A DNA stretch of 64,000 nucleotides, from contig NZ_WPZY01000002.1 of the NCBI RefSeq assembly GCF_013031405.1, positions 124,001 through 188,000 of the forward strand, given 5' to 3'. The position numbers and the translations under genes are program-made. Positions 9,145 to 18,463 of this stretch are shown here, piece by piece (position 1 is the stretch's first letter; each line of letters opens with the position of its first letter). The notes below the pieces were generated by a model. That model worked only from the letters and a program-made list of their open reading frames with translations. It was not told the origin of the DNA and did no database searches. The DNA comes from Ruegeria sp. HKCCD8929. Lineage in GTDB: Bacteria; Pseudomonadota; Alphaproteobacteria; Rhodobacterales; Rhodobacteraceae.

Positions 9145-9719
9145 TGGCGCTCAGCGGTCCTCAGAAGACGGTGATCCAGCTGGTGGGCGTGGTCGTGCTG
9201 ATGGGCGGGCTCGCCTGGGCCTCGGTGCCGTTCTACGACTGGTTCTGCCGCGTGACCGGCTTTGGCGGCGCCACCGGCGTGGCCGAGCAGGGCTCGGACA
9301 CCATACTGGACAAGACCATCAAGGTACGCTTCGACGCCTCGAAGGAACGCGGCATGCCGTGGGAGTTCAAGCCGGTCGAGCGCGAGATGGAGATGCGCAT
9401 CGGCGAAACCGGGCTGGCCTTTTACGAGGCCTACAACCCCACCGACCGCCCGATTGCCGGGCAGGCATCGTACAACGTGACGCCATACTCTGCAGGCGGC
9501 TTCTTCGAAAAAATCGCCTGTTTCTGCTTTGACGAGCAGGTGCTGCAACCGGGCGAACGGGTGCAGATGCCCGTGACCTTCTTTGTCGATCCCGAAATCG
9601 TCGAGGATCGCGAAGCGAAATATGTGCATACGATCACGCTGTCGTATACATTCTACGAAATCGACCTGCCGGAGGGCTATGCCGCCCTCGAAGCGCAGGC
9701 AGAAAACAACACGAACTAA
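9144..9719 (+). CDS. ctaG: Cytochrome c oxidase assembly protein CtaG/Cox11
   Basis: Cox11 (191 aa) inserts copper into the CuB site of oxidase subunit I. It has one N-terminal membrane anchor (about residues 9-27) and a periplasmic beta-domain. The copper-binding CFCF motif is visible in KIACFCFDEQVLQPGE. A further cysteine (WFCRVTGFGGATG) follows the anchor. It overlaps the stop of the upstream small gene by one base and is 22 bases from ctaE. Confidence 0.96.
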   Translation: MALSGPQKTVIQLVGVVVLMGGLAWASVPFYDWFCRVTGFGGATGVAEQGSDTILDKTIKVRFDASKERGMPWEFKPVEREMEMRIGETGLAFYEAYNPTDRPIAGQASYNVTPYSAGGFFEKIACFCFDEQVLQPGERVQMPVTFFVDPEIVEDREAKYVHTITLSYTFYEIDLPEGYAALEAQAENNTN

Positions 9720-9741
9720 TGCCGCAAGGTGAGGGACGCTG

Positions 9742-10560
9742 ATGGCACACGCGAAAGACCATGACTACCACATTCTGAACCCGTCGATCTGGCCGCTGAT
9801 CGGTGCCGCCGGCGGATTCACCATGCTGTGCGGCGCCGTGCTGTGGATGCACGATATCACGCCATACATGTTCTGGGCGGGGCTGCTGGCCGTGCTCTAC
9901 ACCATGTTCGCATGGTGGTCCGATGTGGTGGCCGAAAGCCGCGTGGGCGATCACACGCCCGTGGTGCGGATCGGCCTGCGCTACGGCTTCATCCTGTTCA
10001 TCATGTCCGAAGTGATGTTCTTCTTCGCCTGGTTCTGGTCCTTCTTCAAGCACCGCATGTACCCGATGCAGGACTATGCGGGCACCGAGTACATCGCGCC
10101 GGACATCCACGCGGTCGACCCGTTCCACCTGCCGCTGATCAACACGCTGGTGTTGCTGCTGTCGGGCTGTGCGGTGACCTGGGCGCACCATGCGCTGGTG
10201 CATGAAAACGACCGCAAGGCGCTGGTTCAGGGGCTGGCCATCGGCATCGTTCTCGGTGTGATCTTCACCTTCCTGCAGGGCTACGAATACGCCGAGCTGC
10301 TGGCGCATGAAGGCTGGGAATTCGGCGGTGACCAGTTCTATTCCAACTTCTTCATGGCCACCGGGTTCCACGGCGCGCATGTGATCATCGGGACCATCTT
10401 CCTGACCGTCTGCCTGGTGCGCGCGATGCGTGGCGATTTCACCCCGGAAAAGCACGTCGGCTTCGAGGCCGCGGCCTGGTACTGGCACTTCGTCGATGTG
10501 GTCTGGCTGTTCCTGTTCTTCGCTGTCTACATCTGGGGTCAGGCACCGCTGTTCCACTGA
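9742..10560 (+). CDS. ctaE: Cytochrome c oxidase subunit III
   Basis: A 272-aa, seven-helix subunit of the aa3 oxidase that stabilises subunit I and its proton uptake path. Family features are visible: the N-terminal [12 protein letters not shown], the Glu in [15 protein letters not shown], the [20 protein letters not shown] signature and the C-terminal [10 protein letters not shown]. It is followed directly by a triple hairpin that probably ends the oxidase transcript or weakens read-through into SURF1. Confidence 0.97.
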   Translation: MAHAKDHDYHILNPSIWPLIGAAGGFTMLCGAVLWMHDITPYMFWAGLLAVLYTMFAWWSDVVAESRVGDHTPVVRIGLRYGFILFIMSEVMFFFAWFWSFFKHRMYPMQDYAGTEYIAPDIHAVDPFHLPLINTLVLLLSGCAVTWAHHALVHENDRKALVQGLAIGIVLGVIFTFLQGYEYAELLAHEGWEFGGDQFYSNFFMATGFHGAHVIIGTIFLTVCLVRAMRGDFTPEKHVGFEAAAWYWHFVDVVWLFLFFAVYIWGQAPLFH

Positions 10561-10580
10561 CCCCGGCGGTCGAACCAAGC

Positions 10581-10650
10581 GACAAGGCGTTTGCAAACGC
10601 CTTGTCCAAGCGGTTTTCAAACCGCTTAAGCCGCTTCCAAGCGGCTTTTC
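10581..10650 (+). terminator. Three tandem palindromes after ctaE
   Basis: Three adjacent inverted repeats occur here. The first is a perfect 26-bp palindrome built from GACAAGGCGTTTG and its complement (10581-10606). The second is AAGCGGTTT/AAACCGCTT (10608-10627). The third is AAGCCGCTT/AAGCGGCTT (10628-10647), followed by a pyrimidine and T-rich tail. The last hairpin with its tail is a credible intrinsic terminator, and the first two are extra folds. Confidence 0.7.
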
Positions 10651-10775
10651 CTTTTCCCGCACCCCGTCAAATTGCCACCATTACAATTGCACGGTTGCAA
10701 TCCCGGGCGCTCCAACCATAACAACAAGCCGGCTCGCGGGGCGCCCCTCGCACCGCTTCGAATTCGGGACCTGAC

Positions 10776-11444
10776 ATGCGCCGTATCCTGTTTCTGTTGA
10801 TCTTCGGTCTGGCCGGGCTGGCGGTGCTGCTGTCGCTGGGCACGTGGCAGGTCCGGCGGCTGGCGTGGAAGGAGGCGCTGCTGGCCGAGATCGACACCCG
10901 CATCAACGGCGATCCGGTGACCTTGCCCGCCGCGCCCGATGCGGACAAGGACCGCTACCTGCCGGTCACCATGTCCGGAGAGATGCTGCCCGGCGAAATT
11001 CACGTTCTGGTCTCGGTCAAGCATGTTGGCCCCGGCTACCGCATCATCGCGCCGTTCCGGACGGACGGGCGCACGATCCTTGTCGATCGTGGCTTCGTCC
11101 GGACCGAGGCCAAAACCTCCCCGCGTGCCGTGGGCGCGATGGAGATCGCAGGCAACCTGCACTGGCCCGATGAGATCGACGGCTACACGCCCGACCCGGA
11201 CCTCAGCGGCAATATCTGGTTCGCCCGCGATGTGCCCGCGCTGGCCGAGGCGCTTGAGACCGAACCGGTTCTGCTGATCGCCCGCGACCAGACCGACCCA
11301 GGCATCATGCCCTTGCCGGTGGACACCGCCGGTATTCCCAACGATCACCTGAACTATGCCATCACCTGGTTTGGCCTGGCCCTGGTCTGGGCCGCCATGA
11401 CCGCCTATTTCCTGTGGCGCAGCCGCGCCAAAGCAGAAAGCTGA
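10776..11444 (+). CDS. SURF1 family cytochrome oxidase assembly protein
   Basis: SURF1 (222 aa) helps place heme A in oxidase subunit I. The topology is the family's usual one: an N-terminal helix (about residues 4-22) followed by the GTWQVRRLAWKEALL motif, a periplasmic loop with HVGPGYRIIAPF and DRGFV, and a C-terminal helix (NYAITWFGLALVWAAMTAYF). It lies 215 bases after ctaE, past a terminator-like structure, and 5 bases before thrC, so it may share thrC's transcript. Confidence 0.92.
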   Translation: MRRILFLLIFGLAGLAVLLSLGTWQVRRLAWKEALLAEIDTRINGDPVTLPAAPDADKDRYLPVTMSGEMLPGEIHVLVSVKHVGPGYRIIAPFRTDGRTILVDRGFVRTEAKTSPRAVGAMEIAGNLHWPDEIDGYTPDPDLSGNIWFARDVPALAEALETEPVLLIARDQTDPGIMPLPVDTAGIPNDHLNYAITWFGLALVWAAMTAYFLWRSRAKAES

Positions 11445-11449
11445 GAGCG

Positions 11450-12838
11450 ATGAAATACATCTCGACCCGCGGGCAGGCGCCCGAGCTGACTTTCGAAGAG
11501 GCCATGCTGACCGGTCTGGCCCGCGACGGGGGCCTCTACCTGCCCGCCGAAATCCCGCAGATGAGCCCGGACGAGATCGCCGCTTTGGCCGGGCTGCCCT
11601 ATGAGGAGATCGCGTTCCGCGTCATGTGGCCCTATGTCAGCGGCTCCTTTGCCGAGGATGAGTTCAAAGGCATCATCGCCCGCGCCTACGAGGGCTTCGG
11701 CCACGCCGCCCGCGCGCCGCTGAAGCAGCTCAACGAAAACCACTTCCTGCTCGAGCTGTTCCACGGCCCCACGCTCGCCTTCAAGGATTTCGCCATGCAG
11801 CTGATCGGCCAGCTGTTTCAGGTGGCTTTGCAAAAGCGCGGCGAACGGGTGACCATCGTGGGCGCAACCAGCGGCGACACCGGCTCGGCGGCGATCGAGG
11901 CATTCCGAGGGCTTGATGCGGTGGATGTCTTCATCCTCTTCCCCCATGGCCGCGTCTCCGAGGTCCAGCGCCGCCAGATGACCACACCCGCCGACAGCAA
12001 CGTGCACGCGCTGGCGCTCGACGGCGATTTCGACGACTGCCAGGCCGCCGTGAAGGACATGTTCAACGATTTCGACTTCCGCGACGGGGTCAAACTGGCG
12101 GGCGTGAACTCGATCAACTTCGCCCGGGTGCTGGCGCAGGTGGTCTACTACTTCTCCGCCGCCGCCAGCCTCGGCGCACCGCACCGCAAGATCAGCTTTA
12201 CCGTGCCCACCGGCAATTTCGGCGACATCTTTGCGGGCTACATCGCCAAGCGCATGGGCCTGCCCATCGACCGGCTGGTGGTGGCGACCAACCAGAACGA
12301 CATCCTGCACCGGTGTCTCTCGGGCGAGGGATACTACAAGGGCGACACCATCCCCTCGATCAGCCCGTCGATGGACATTCAGGTCAGCTCCAACTTCGAA
12401 CGCGCGCTCTTTTATGCCTATGGCGAGGACGGGGGCGCCGTGGCGCAGTTGATGGACGAGCTGAAACAGGGCGGCTTTGACGTCAGCCAGGGCGCGATGG
12501 AGAGCTTGCGGGAAAACTTCGATTCGGGCCGCGCCTCCGAGGACGAGACCCTGGCCACCATCAAGGCCACGCTGGTCTCCGGCGCCGAGCTTCTTTGTCC
12601 CCATTCCGCCGTCGGTGTGAAAGTGGCCGAAGAGGCCCGCGCGGGCGATATTCCGATGATCACGCTCGCCACCGCGCACCCGGCGAAATTCCCCGCCGCG
12701 GTGGAACAGGCCAGCGGCATACATCCGCCTCTTCCCCCCCGCATGTCTGATCTGTATGACAGGCCGGAACGGGTGACCCGCATCGCCAACGATCTGGGCG
12801 CCATCCAGGACCACATCAGAGGGCAGATTACTGCGTGA
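11450..12838 (+). CDS. thrC: Threonine synthase
   Basis: This PLP enzyme (462 aa) turns O-phosphohomoserine into threonine. The N-terminal MKYISTRGQAPELTFEEAML is characteristic of the fungal/proteobacterial type II threonine synthases. The PLP lysine is in GPTLAFKDFAMQ and the phosphate-binding loop in GATSGDTGSAAIEAF. Length agrees with the family. The start ATG at 11450 follows GAAAGCTGAG. Its stop overlaps the GTG start of the M16 peptidase (GTGA). This thrC-M16 order is common in Rhodobacterales. Confidence 0.97.
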   Translation: MKYISTRGQAPELTFEEAMLTGLARDGGLYLPAEIPQMSPDEIAALAGLPYEEIAFRVMWPYVSGSFAEDEFKGIIARAYEGFGHAARAPLKQLNENHFLLELFHGPTLAFKDFAMQLIGQLFQVALQKRGERVTIVGATSGDTGSAAIEAFRGLDAVDVFILFPHGRVSEVQRRQMTTPADSNVHALALDGDFDDCQAAVKDMFNDFDFRDGVKLAGVNSINFARVLAQVVYYFSAAASLGAPHRKISFTVPTGNFGDIFAGYIAKRMGLPIDRLVVATNQNDILHRCLSGEGYYKGDTIPSISPSMDIQVSSNFERALFYAYGEDGGAVAQLMDELKQGGFDVSQGAMESLRENFDSGRASEDETLATIKATLVSGAELLCPHSAVGVKVAEEARAGDIPMITLATAHPAKFPAAVEQASGIHPPLPPRMSDLYDRPERVTRIANDLGAIQDHIRGQITA

Positions 12839-14097
12839 CTGTTAAACAAGACCAACTGGCCAACGGCTTTCGTATCGTCAGTGAACACATGCCGGGGCTG
12901 CAATCGGCGGCCATCGGCATCTGGGTAACCGCAGGCGGCCGCCACGAGCGGATCGAGCAGAACGGGATTGCCCATTTCCTCGAACACATGGCGTTCAAGG
13001 GCACCGAGCGGCGCTCGGCGCTGGAAATTGCCGAGGCCATCGAGGATGTGGGCGGCTACATCAACGCCTATACCTCGCGCGAGGTGACGGCGTACTACGC
13101 CCGCGTGCTCAAGGACGACGTGGCGCTGGCCATGGACGTGATCGGGGATATCGTGATGAACCCGGTCTTCGACCCGCGCGAGATCGAGGTCGAGCGCGGC
13201 GTGATCCTGCAGGAAATCGGCCAGTCCCACGACACCCCCGATGACGTGATATTCGACTGGCTGCAGGAGGAGAGCTATCGCGACCAGCCGCTGGGCCGCA
13301 CCATTCTGGGCCCGACCGAACGGGTCAGCGCCTTTTCGCGCGAGGATCTGGCCGGGTTCGTGGCCGAGCATTACGGCCCCGAGCAGATGATTCTGTCCGC
13401 CGCAGGCGCCGTCGATCACGAGCAGCTGATGAAACTGGTCGAAGAGATGTTCGGGCACCTCCAGCCCCGCAAGGGCCTGATCGCCGACCCCGCGCGTTTC
13501 ACCGGCGGCGAGGCGCGGCGCGAAAAGGCACTGGAGCAGGCCCATTTCGCGCTGGCTCTGGAAAGCCCCGGCTATCGCGACGACACGATCTATACCGCGC
13601 AGATCTATTCCAGCGCGCTGGGCGGCGGCATGTCCTCGCGCCTGTTCCAGGAGGTGCGCGAGGTGCGCGGCCTCTGCTACACGATCTTCGCGCAGACCGG
13701 CGCCTATGCCGATACCGGCTCGACCACGATCTATGCCGGAACCTCCGCCGGGCAAGTCGAAGAGCTTGCGGGCATCACCATCGACGAGATGAAGCGCGCC
13801 GCCGAGGACATGAGCCCCGAAGAGGTCGCCCGCGCCCGTGCCCAGATGAAGGCCGGGATGCTGATGGGGCTGGAAAGCCCCTCGAACCGGGCCGAACGTC
13901 TGGCGCGGCTGGTACAGATCTGGGGCAAGGTGCCCTCGCTTGAGGAAACCGTGGCCAAGATCGACGCGGTGACGACGGCGGATGTGCGTGACTTTGCCGA
14001 AGACATGGCGGTCAAGGCCCCGGCGGCGTTGGCGCTCTATGGTCCGATCGCGGCGGCACCGACCCTGGCCCAATTGCAGGAGAGGCGCGCGGCGTGA
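12835..14097 (+). CDS. M16 family zinc peptidase (mitochondrial processing peptidase-like)
   Basis: A 420-aa inverzincin with the inverted zinc motif HxxEH (HFLEHMAFKG, about residue 49) and the more distant Glu ligand (EVERGVILQEI). The N-terminal half is the catalytic M16 domain. The C-terminal half, with RGLCYTIFAQ, is the inactive M16_C domain, as in beta-MPP. Start is GTG, overlapping the thrC stop by 4 bases. The substrate is not known; such alphaproteobacterial proteins are the closest bacterial relatives of MPP. Confidence 0.94.
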   Translation: MTVKQDQLANGFRIVSEHMPGLQSAAIGIWVTAGGRHERIEQNGIAHFLEHMAFKGTERRSALEIAEAIEDVGGYINAYTSREVTAYYARVLKDDVALAMDVIGDIVMNPVFDPREIEVERGVILQEIGQSHDTPDDVIFDWLQEESYRDQPLGRTILGPTERVSAFSREDLAGFVAEHYGPEQMILSAAGAVDHEQLMKLVEEMFGHLQPRKGLIADPARFTGGEARREKALEQAHFALALESPGYRDDTIYTAQIYSSALGGGMSSRLFQEVREVRGLCYTIFAQTGAYADTGSTTIYAGTSAGQVEELAGITIDEMKRAAEDMSPEEVARARAQMKAGMLMGLESPSNRAERLARLVQIWGKVPSLEETVAKIDAVTTADVRDFAEDMAVKAPAALALYGPIAAAPTLAQLQERRAA

Positions 14098-14681
14098 TGC
14101 TTCTGGGCAAGCGCAAGCTGAAACTCGAGACCGAGCGCCTCAGCCTGCGCCCGCCCGTGCATTCCGATTTCCGCGACTGGACGGCGCTGCGCCGGACCTC
14201 GAAGGATTTCCTGACCCCGTGGGAGCCGAGCTGGGCCTCGGATCACCTGAGCCGCAAGGCGTTCACCAACCGGGTCTACTGGGCGCAGCGCTCGGTGGCC
14301 AACGGCACGGCCATCCCGCTGTTTCTGTTCCGGCGCGAGGATGACGTGCTGGTGGGCGCGATCACGCTGGACAACATCCGCCGCGGCCCGGCGCAGGCGG
14401 GGACGCTGGGATACTGGACCGGGCAGGCCCATGCGCGGCAGGGCTACATGCGCGAGGCCATCGGAGCGCTGGTCCACTATGCCTTTGCCCGGCTGGACCT
14501 GAGCCGGATCGAGGCTGCCTGCCTGCCCGAGAACGCCGCCTCGCGCGGCTTGCTGGAAAGCTCGGGGTTCAAGTACGAAGGCGTGGCGCAGTCCTATCTG
14601 CAGATCAACGGGCGGTGGCGGACACATGTGCTCTATGCCAGCCTGCGGTCCGACCGGCGTGGCCGGACGGATGTGGGGTAG
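14097..14681 (+). CDS. GNAT acetyltransferase, RimJ-like
   Basis: A 194-aa acetyltransferase of the RimJ/RimL group, probably modifying protein N-termini. The opening KLKLETERLSLRPPVHSDFRDW, a GYWTGQAHARQGYMREAI acetyl-CoA loop and the ENAASRGLLESSGF motif are typical. The ATG at 14097 overlaps the M16 peptidase stop (TGATG), so the two are coupled. A GTG at 14094 would add one residue and cannot be excluded. Confidence 0.88.
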   Translation: MLLGKRKLKLETERLSLRPPVHSDFRDWTALRRTSKDFLTPWEPSWASDHLSRKAFTNRVYWAQRSVANGTAIPLFLFRREDDVLVGAITLDNIRRGPAQAGTLGYWTGQAHARQGYMREAIGALVHYAFARLDLSRIEAACLPENAASRGLLESSGFKYEGVAQSYLQINGRWRTHVLYASLRSDRRGRTDVG

Positions 14682-14699
14682 ATGGCCCCTTCGGCGCCA

Positions 14700-14716
14700 T
14701 TGGGGCGCTGCCCCAA
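14700..14716. terminator. Hairpin after GNAT gene
   Basis: TTGGGGC-GCT-GCCCCAA is a perfect 7-bp stem, 19 bases after the acetyltransferase stop. It lacks a T run on the plus strand and abuts a dispersed repeat copy. Confidence 0.45.
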
Positions 14717-14720
14717 ACCC

Positions 14721-14750
14721 CGGAGTATTTCTGAAAAGATGAAGGGCAGG
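14721..14750 (+). repeat. Dispersed intergenic repeat, GTATTT...GATGAAG subtype
   Basis: CGGAGTATTTCTGAAAAGAT followed by GAAGGGCAGG matches the copy at 54784-54813 closely and more loosely the GCGTATTTTTGGCAAGAAGAAG copies elsewhere in the window. It lies downstream of a gene and next to a hairpin. Confidence 0.7.
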
Positions 14751-14787
14751 TGCGTGACTTGTAAGGCTATTGGGCTACACTAGCGGA

Positions 14788-15609
14788 ATGCGTTGGATTG
14801 TTCTGGCAGTGGCGATGGTCTGGGGCGCTTCGGCGGCGGCGCAGGAGCGGCGGCCGAGCCATTGCATCGCGCTGGCCGATGCCGCGCCCGGGATCGAGTA
14901 TCTGCACAAGGCCAACTGGCAGGACCCGGTGCCGGATTATTCCGTGCGGCTGAGCTATATCGCCCATGCCTCGTTCCTGTTGCAGACGCCCGGCGGGATC
15001 ACCGCCGTCACCGATTTCACTGGCTTCATCGGCAGCGCCCCGCTGATCCCGGACGTGGTGACCATGAACCACGCGCATGAAACCCACTGGACCGCGCATC
15101 CCGATCCCGCCATTCCCCATGTGCTGCCGGGCTGGGGCCCCTTTGGCGAGGGGGTCGAGCACCATCTGGATCTCGGCGAAATGCTGATCCGCAATGTCTC
15201 GACCGATATCCGGTCTTCCTTTGCCGGGGTCGAGGAGAAGGGGAACTCGATTTTCGTCTTCGAGGTCGAGGGGCTGTGCATCGGCCATCTGGGCCATCTG
15301 CATCACGTGCCGACCGAGGCGCAGTTTGCCGCGCTGGGGCGGCTGGACGTGGTGATGGCGGCGGTGGATGGGGGTACCACCATGCCGCTGCCGGATATGA
15401 TTAAGGTGCTGAAGCGGCTCAAAAGCTCGATCATCATTCCGATGCACTGGTTTTCGACTTATTCGCTCGGTGCGTTCACCGTCGGTATTCAGGACGAGTT
15501 CCCGGTGCAGCGTGACGGGGTGTCCGAGATCGAAGTCTCGCTGCGGACGCTGCCAGACCGGCCCACGGTGGTGGTGCTGGAACCGCAATATCTCATCGAA
15601 CAGGAATAG
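14788..15609 (+). CDS. Exported metallo-beta-lactamase-fold hydrolase
   Basis: A 273-aa protein with a signal peptide (MRWIVLAVAMVWGASAAAQE) and an UlaG-like metallo-beta-lactamase fold. Possible metal ligands are in HASFLL, MNHAHETHW, HLGHLHH and IPMHWFS. The classic HxHxDH is replaced by HAHETHW, a known variation in distant members. I chose the ATG at 14788 because the signal peptide starts exactly there. The substrate is unknown. It stands alone between a repeat and a FAD oxidase gene 38 bases downstream. Confidence 0.82.
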   Translation: MRWIVLAVAMVWGASAAAQERRPSHCIALADAAPGIEYLHKANWQDPVPDYSVRLSYIAHASFLLQTPGGITAVTDFTGFIGSAPLIPDVVTMNHAHETHWTAHPDPAIPHVLPGWGPFGEGVEHHLDLGEMLIRNVSTDIRSSFAGVEEKGNSIFVFEVEGLCIGHLGHLHHVPTEAQFAALGRLDVVMAAVDGGTTMPLPDMIKVLKRLKSSIIIPMHWFSTYSLGAFTVGIQDEFPVQRDGVSEIEVSLRTLPDRPTVVVLEPQYLIEQE

Positions 15610-15647
15610 CGCTTGCCGGGCGCGGCTGGTTTCGGCATGGATCGGGT

Positions 15648-17063
15648 ATGGACCTGAACCCCGCTGACGAGAGCTTTGCCGCGCGCCTGCGCGACGTGCT
15701 GCCCGAGGATGTGCTGCGCCCGGTCGAGGATCGGTACCTCTCCGAACCGCGCGGGCGATTTGCGGGGCAGGCGGGCCTGCTGGCGCTGCCCCGGCAGGTC
15801 GAGGAGGTCTCGGCGCTGGTGCGCGCGGCCTCTCAGGCGCGGGTGCCGGTGGTGCCCTATAGCGGCGGCACCGGGCTCGTTGGCGGGCAGGTGATGCCCC
15901 AAGGCCCCGCGCCGCTGTTGATCTCGCTGGAGCGGATGAATGCGATCCGGGGCGTGTACCCGGCCGAAAACGTGCTGGTGGCCGAGGCCGGCGCCATCCT
16001 GTCCGACGTGCAGGATGCCGCACTTGAGGTGGATCGCCTGTTCCCGCTGTCGCTGGCCGCCGAGGGCTCCTGCCGGATCGGCGGCAACCTTTCCACCAAT
16101 GCGGGCGGCGTGAATGTGCTGCGCTACGGCAATGCGCGCGATCTGTGTCTGGGGCTCGAGGCGGTGCTGCCCGATGGCGGGATTTGGCGCGGGCTGACCC
16201 GGCTGAGAAAGGACAATACCGGCTACGATCTGCGCAACCTGCTGATCGGGGCCGAGGGGACGTTGGGGATCATCACGGCGGCGGCGCTGAAACTCAGCTC
16301 GGTGCCCTCCGGGATCGGCACCGCGATGATCGTGGTGCCGTCGCCTGAGGCGGCGCTGGGCCTGCTGGCACTGGCCCGCAGCCGCGTGGGCGAGGCGGTG
16401 AGCGCCTTTGAACTGATCCACGGGCAGGGCCTGCGGTTTCTTGACGAGGTCTTGCCGGACGTACGGCAGCCCTTTGCGGAACGGCCCGAATGGTGCGTCC
16501 TGATCGAGGTCGGTCTGGCCGGGGGGCTGGACCCGACCTCAGCGCTCGAGGCGATATTCGAACAGGCGGCCGAGCAGGGGCTGGCGCTGGATGGGGTGAT
16601 TGCCCGGTCCGAGGCGCAGCGGGCCGACCTCTGGTCCGTGCGCGAACGCATCCCCGAGGCGAACCGCCTCACCGGGTCGCTATCCAGCCACGACATTTCC
16701 ATCCCGCTCTCTGCCATCCCGGAATTCATCCGGCGCGGGGCTGAGGCGGTGGCGGGTATCGGCCAATTCCGGATCAACAGCTTTGGCCATGTGGGCGATG
16801 GCAACCTGCATTACAACGTCTTCCCCATGCCTGGCAGCAACCGCGCCGATCACGACCATCAGCGCGAGGCCGTGCAGCGGGCGGTGCACGATCTCGTGCA
16901 TGAAATGGGCGGCTCGGTCAGTGCCGAGCACGGGATTGGCCGGATGAAGGTGGGTGAGCTGGAACGCTACGGCGACCCGGTGCGGCTGGCCGCCATGCGG
17001 GCGATCAAGGCCGCGCTCGACCCGGCGGGGATCATGAACCCCGGTGCGGTGCTGCGCGCCTGA
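15648..17063 (+). CDS. FAD-binding oxidoreductase, GlcD / D-2-hydroxyacid dehydrogenase type
   Basis: A 471-aa flavoprotein of the vanillyl-alcohol oxidase superfamily. The N-terminal PCMH FAD domain has VPYSGGTGLVGGQV and EGSCRIGGNLSTNAGG. The C-terminal FAD-oxidase domain has GHVGDGNLHYNVF and SAEHGIGRMKVGEL. These fit D-lactate, D-2-hydroxyglutarate or glycolate oxidase subunit D enzymes. The single-subunit form without glcE/glcF neighbours favours a D-2-hydroxyglutarate or D-lactate dehydrogenase, but the substrate is inferred. Confidence 0.9.
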   Translation: MDLNPADESFAARLRDVLPEDVLRPVEDRYLSEPRGRFAGQAGLLALPRQVEEVSALVRAASQARVPVVPYSGGTGLVGGQVMPQGPAPLLISLERMNAIRGVYPAENVLVAEAGAILSDVQDAALEVDRLFPLSLAAEGSCRIGGNLSTNAGGVNVLRYGNARDLCLGLEAVLPDGGIWRGLTRLRKDNTGYDLRNLLIGAEGTLGIITAAALKLSSVPSGIGTAMIVVPSPEAALGLLALARSRVGEAVSAFELIHGQGLRFLDEVLPDVRQPFAERPEWCVLIEVGLAGGLDPTSALEAIFEQAAEQGLALDGVIARSEAQRADLWSVRERIPEANRLTGSLSSHDISIPLSAIPEFIRRGAEAVAGIGQFRINSFGHVGDGNLHYNVFPMPGSNRADHDHQREAVQRAVHDLVHEMGGSVSAEHGIGRMKVGELERYGDPVRLAAMRAIKAALDPAGIMNPGAVLRA

Positions 17064-17081
17064 CGCGCAGCCGAATGCCCG

Positions 17082-17621
17082 CTATGCACCCTCGAACGCG
17101 CAAAGCGCGTGCACGTCCATGCCCAGATCTTCCAGCACCTTGCGCCCGCCCAGATCCGGCAGGTCGATGATGAAGGCGCAGGAAACGATCTCGCCGCCCA
17201 GCCGCTGGATCAGCTTGATCCCGGCCGCCGCGGTGCCGCCGGTGGCCAGCAGATCGTCCACCACCAGGATCTTCTCTCCGGGCTGAATGGCGTCGTCATG
17301 GATCTCGACGATGGCCTCGCCATATTCCAGCTTGTAGTCCTGACTGATCGTGGTGCCCGGCAGCTTGCCTTTCTTGCGGATCGGCACAAAGCCGACGCTC
17401 AACTGATGCGCGATGGCGCCGCCCAGGATGAACCCGCGCGCCTCAAGCCCCACCACCTTGTCGATGCGCTCGCCCGCGTATGGGTGCAGCATCTGGTCGA
17501 TCGCCATGCGGAACCCGCGCGGGTCGGCAAAAAGCGTGGTCACATCGCGGAACATGATCCCTTCGTGCGGGAAATCGACGATGGTGCGGATATAGTCCTT
17601 GACGGAGGTGTTTCTGGGCAT
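17082..17621 (-). CDS. apt: Adenine phosphoribosyltransferase
   Basis: Apt (179 aa) makes AMP from adenine and PRPP. The PRPP-binding signature [17 protein letters not shown] is intact, and the N-terminal [21 protein letters not shown] is typical. It is on the same strand as mtnP, which releases adenine from methylthioadenosine, with lysE and a decayed gene between them. Together they look like a purine and methionine salvage locus that has been opened up. Confidence 0.97.
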   Translation of the reverse strand: MPRNTSVKDYIRTIVDFPHEGIMFRDVTTLFADPRGFRMAIDQMLHPYAGERIDKVVGLEARGFILGGAIAHQLSVGFVPIRKKGKLPGTTISQDYKLEYGEAIVEIHDDAIQPGEKILVVDDLLATGGTAAAGIKLIQRLGGEIVSCAFIIDLPDLGGRKVLEDLGMDVHALCAFEGA

Positions 17622-17772
17622 TCGGGCCCCCTTGGTGGTCAGATCACCCGAGGGTTTCGCGCATCATCTTGGCGCACGCAAGGGCCGCCGGATCGGTTTT
17701 CCGACAGGTCAGCGTTTTCGCATCACTGGGTCCTCGCGCCGCTTGCGACTTGACCCCATGCGACCCGCCCGA

Positions 17773-18402
17773 TCAGGCCGGGCGGCGCAGCAGGGCGGTT
17801 GCAACCCCCATCCCCATCAGGGTCACACCTCCGGCCCGGGTCAGCCCGGTGATGACGCCCTGGCGCCCGATCAGCCGCCGCAGCCGGTCGGCCAGCAGCG
17901 CATAGGCCAGCGAATTGATCCAGGCCAGCCCCACGAAGGTGGCGATCAGAATGCCGAATTGCGGCAGCAGCGCCTGGTCCGGGCGTAGGAATTGCGGCAC
18001 GAAGGCGATGAAGAAGGCGATGGATTTCGGGTTCAGCGCGGTAACGGCAGCGGCATGGCCAAAGACGCTGTGCGCGGTGACGTCTCGCCCGGTTCGAACC
18101 GGGGCCAGCCCTTCGCTGGGCGCACTGCGCAGCAACTTGGCCCCCAGCCAGACCAGATAGGCGGCCCCCACCCATTTCAGCACCGAAAACAGCGTGGCCG
18201 AGGCCAGCACCAGCGCCCCCAGCCCCAGCAGCGAAGCGGAAATGGCGATCAGGTCCCCAAGCGCCACGCCGAACGCAGAGGCCACCGCAACGCTGCGCCC
18301 CTTGGACAGCGCATAGCTGAGCACCAGCAGCACGGTCGGACCGGGGATCAGCAGCAGAGCGGTCGAGGCCGCGACAAAGGTCAGCCAAAGATCAAGGGAC
18401 AT
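17773..18402 (-). CDS. LysE/RhtB family amino-acid exporter
   Basis: A 209-aa inner-membrane exporter with the usual six hydrophobic segments. The family signature is visible in the first helix region (LLLIPGPTVLLVLSYALSKG) followed by GVALGD, and the internal ALNPKSIAFFIAFVPQF matches. ATG at 18402 is preceded by a weak RBS; longer in-frame extensions look non-coding. Substrate not predictable. It lies between the DUF418 pseudogene and apt. Confidence 0.9.
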   Translation of the reverse strand: MSLDLWLTFVAASTALLLIPGPTVLLVLSYALSKGRSVAVASAFGVALGDLIAISASLLGLGALVLASATLFSVLKWVGAAYLVWLGAKLLRSAPSEGLAPVRTGRDVTAHSVFGHAAAVTALNPKSIAFFIAFVPQFLRPDQALLPQFGILIATFVGLAWINSLAYALLADRLRRLIGRQGVITGLTRAGGVTLMGMGVATALLRRPA

Positions 18403-18463
18403 GCGGTTGCTCCAGGTTGTTCCGGGCAACCCTGATTTACAGCGCCACGTTTTGCAAGGCGCG

